Below, piece after piece: positions 63,982-64,000 of a stretch of 64,000 bases of DNA. A program made the translations under genes and the position numbers. A model generated the notes under the pieces. That model saw nothing but the letters and a program-made list of their open reading frames with translations, did not search any database and was not told the DNA's origin. The DNA comes from Pseudomonadota bacterium (GTDB taxonomy: Bacteria > Pseudomonadota > Alphaproteobacteria > Acetobacterales > Acetobacteraceae), in assembly GCA_021851785.1 (NCBI GenBank), contig JAJZBV010000002.1, positions 1-64,000 on the forward strand. Reading direction: 5' to 3'. Position 1 is the first letter of the stretch, and every line of letters begins with the position of its first letter.

Positions 63982-64000
63982 ACCGGAGAGCGCGCGGATG

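Overview
The window is a GC-rich stretch of bacterial chromosome with densely packed genes, many of them overlapping by 4 bp (ATGA or TTGA). Gene content and order point to an alphaproteobacterium, most likely an acidophilic or phototrophic member of the Acetobacteraceae/Rhodospirillales. The pointers are the infB-rbfA-truB-rpsO-pnp order, zapA followed by a 6S RNA and 5-formyl-THF cyclo-ligase, a red-type (form IC) RuBisCO operon with cbbX, and a D-tartrate dehydratase of the Bradyrhizobium TarD type. The taxonomic call is inference. I see no phage, insertion sequence or CRISPR array.

Left part (1-23.7 kb): the translation/RNA-decay cluster (infB partial, rbfA, truB, rpsO, pnp) is followed by a nitronate-monooxygenase-like flavoprotein, a YqaA-type membrane protein and the cbpA/cbpM chaperone pair. 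Next comes a cell-envelope stress locus: a secreted fasciclin protein, an RskA-type anti-sigma factor, an ECF sigma factor, an HMA-like periplasmic protein, an outer-membrane beta-barrel candidate and a small lipoprotein. After it lie thiE with a class I aldolase, the zapA-6S RNA-cyclo-ligase-YmdB segment, an orphan HlyD adaptor, and a four-gene operon (DUF1285, Nudix, CCA-adding enzyme, ABC exporter).

Middle part (23.9-44 kb): a translationally coupled MoxR-DUF58-DUF4159-membrane protein operon leads into TspO, an ankyrin protein and another secreted protein. Then come a solo molybdenum hydroxylase large subunit, tRNA-Gln(CUG) and a tartrate locus (dctA-tarD, divergent LysR regulator). A decayed cyclohexanecarboxylate locus follows, with a frameshifted badH tail in front of an intact badI. 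A TRIC-type channel, an M20 amidohydrolase and a PQQ-type sugar dehydrogenase close this part.

Right part (43.5-64 kb): cbbR diverges from a complete Calvin-cycle operon (cbbF-cbbP-cbbT-cbbA-cbbL-cbbS-cbbX-rpe-[secreted hydrolase]-pgk). The operon supplies fructose bisphosphatase, phosphoribulokinase, transketolase, class II aldolase, RuBisCO with its activase, epimerase and phosphoglycerate kinase. A chemoreceptor, a Zur-box-headed znuACB operon, an MFS transporter, three tiny lipoproteins in tandem and a class I ribonucleotide reductase alpha subunit complete the window.

The items most worth a second look are the tandem micro-lipoproteins behind nrdA, a dispersed stem-loop element present at two convergent gene junctions 43 kb apart, the 6S RNA, the badH/badI relic, the TspO gene with no usable start codon in its own frame, and the ECF/anti-sigma/fasciclin neighbourhood.
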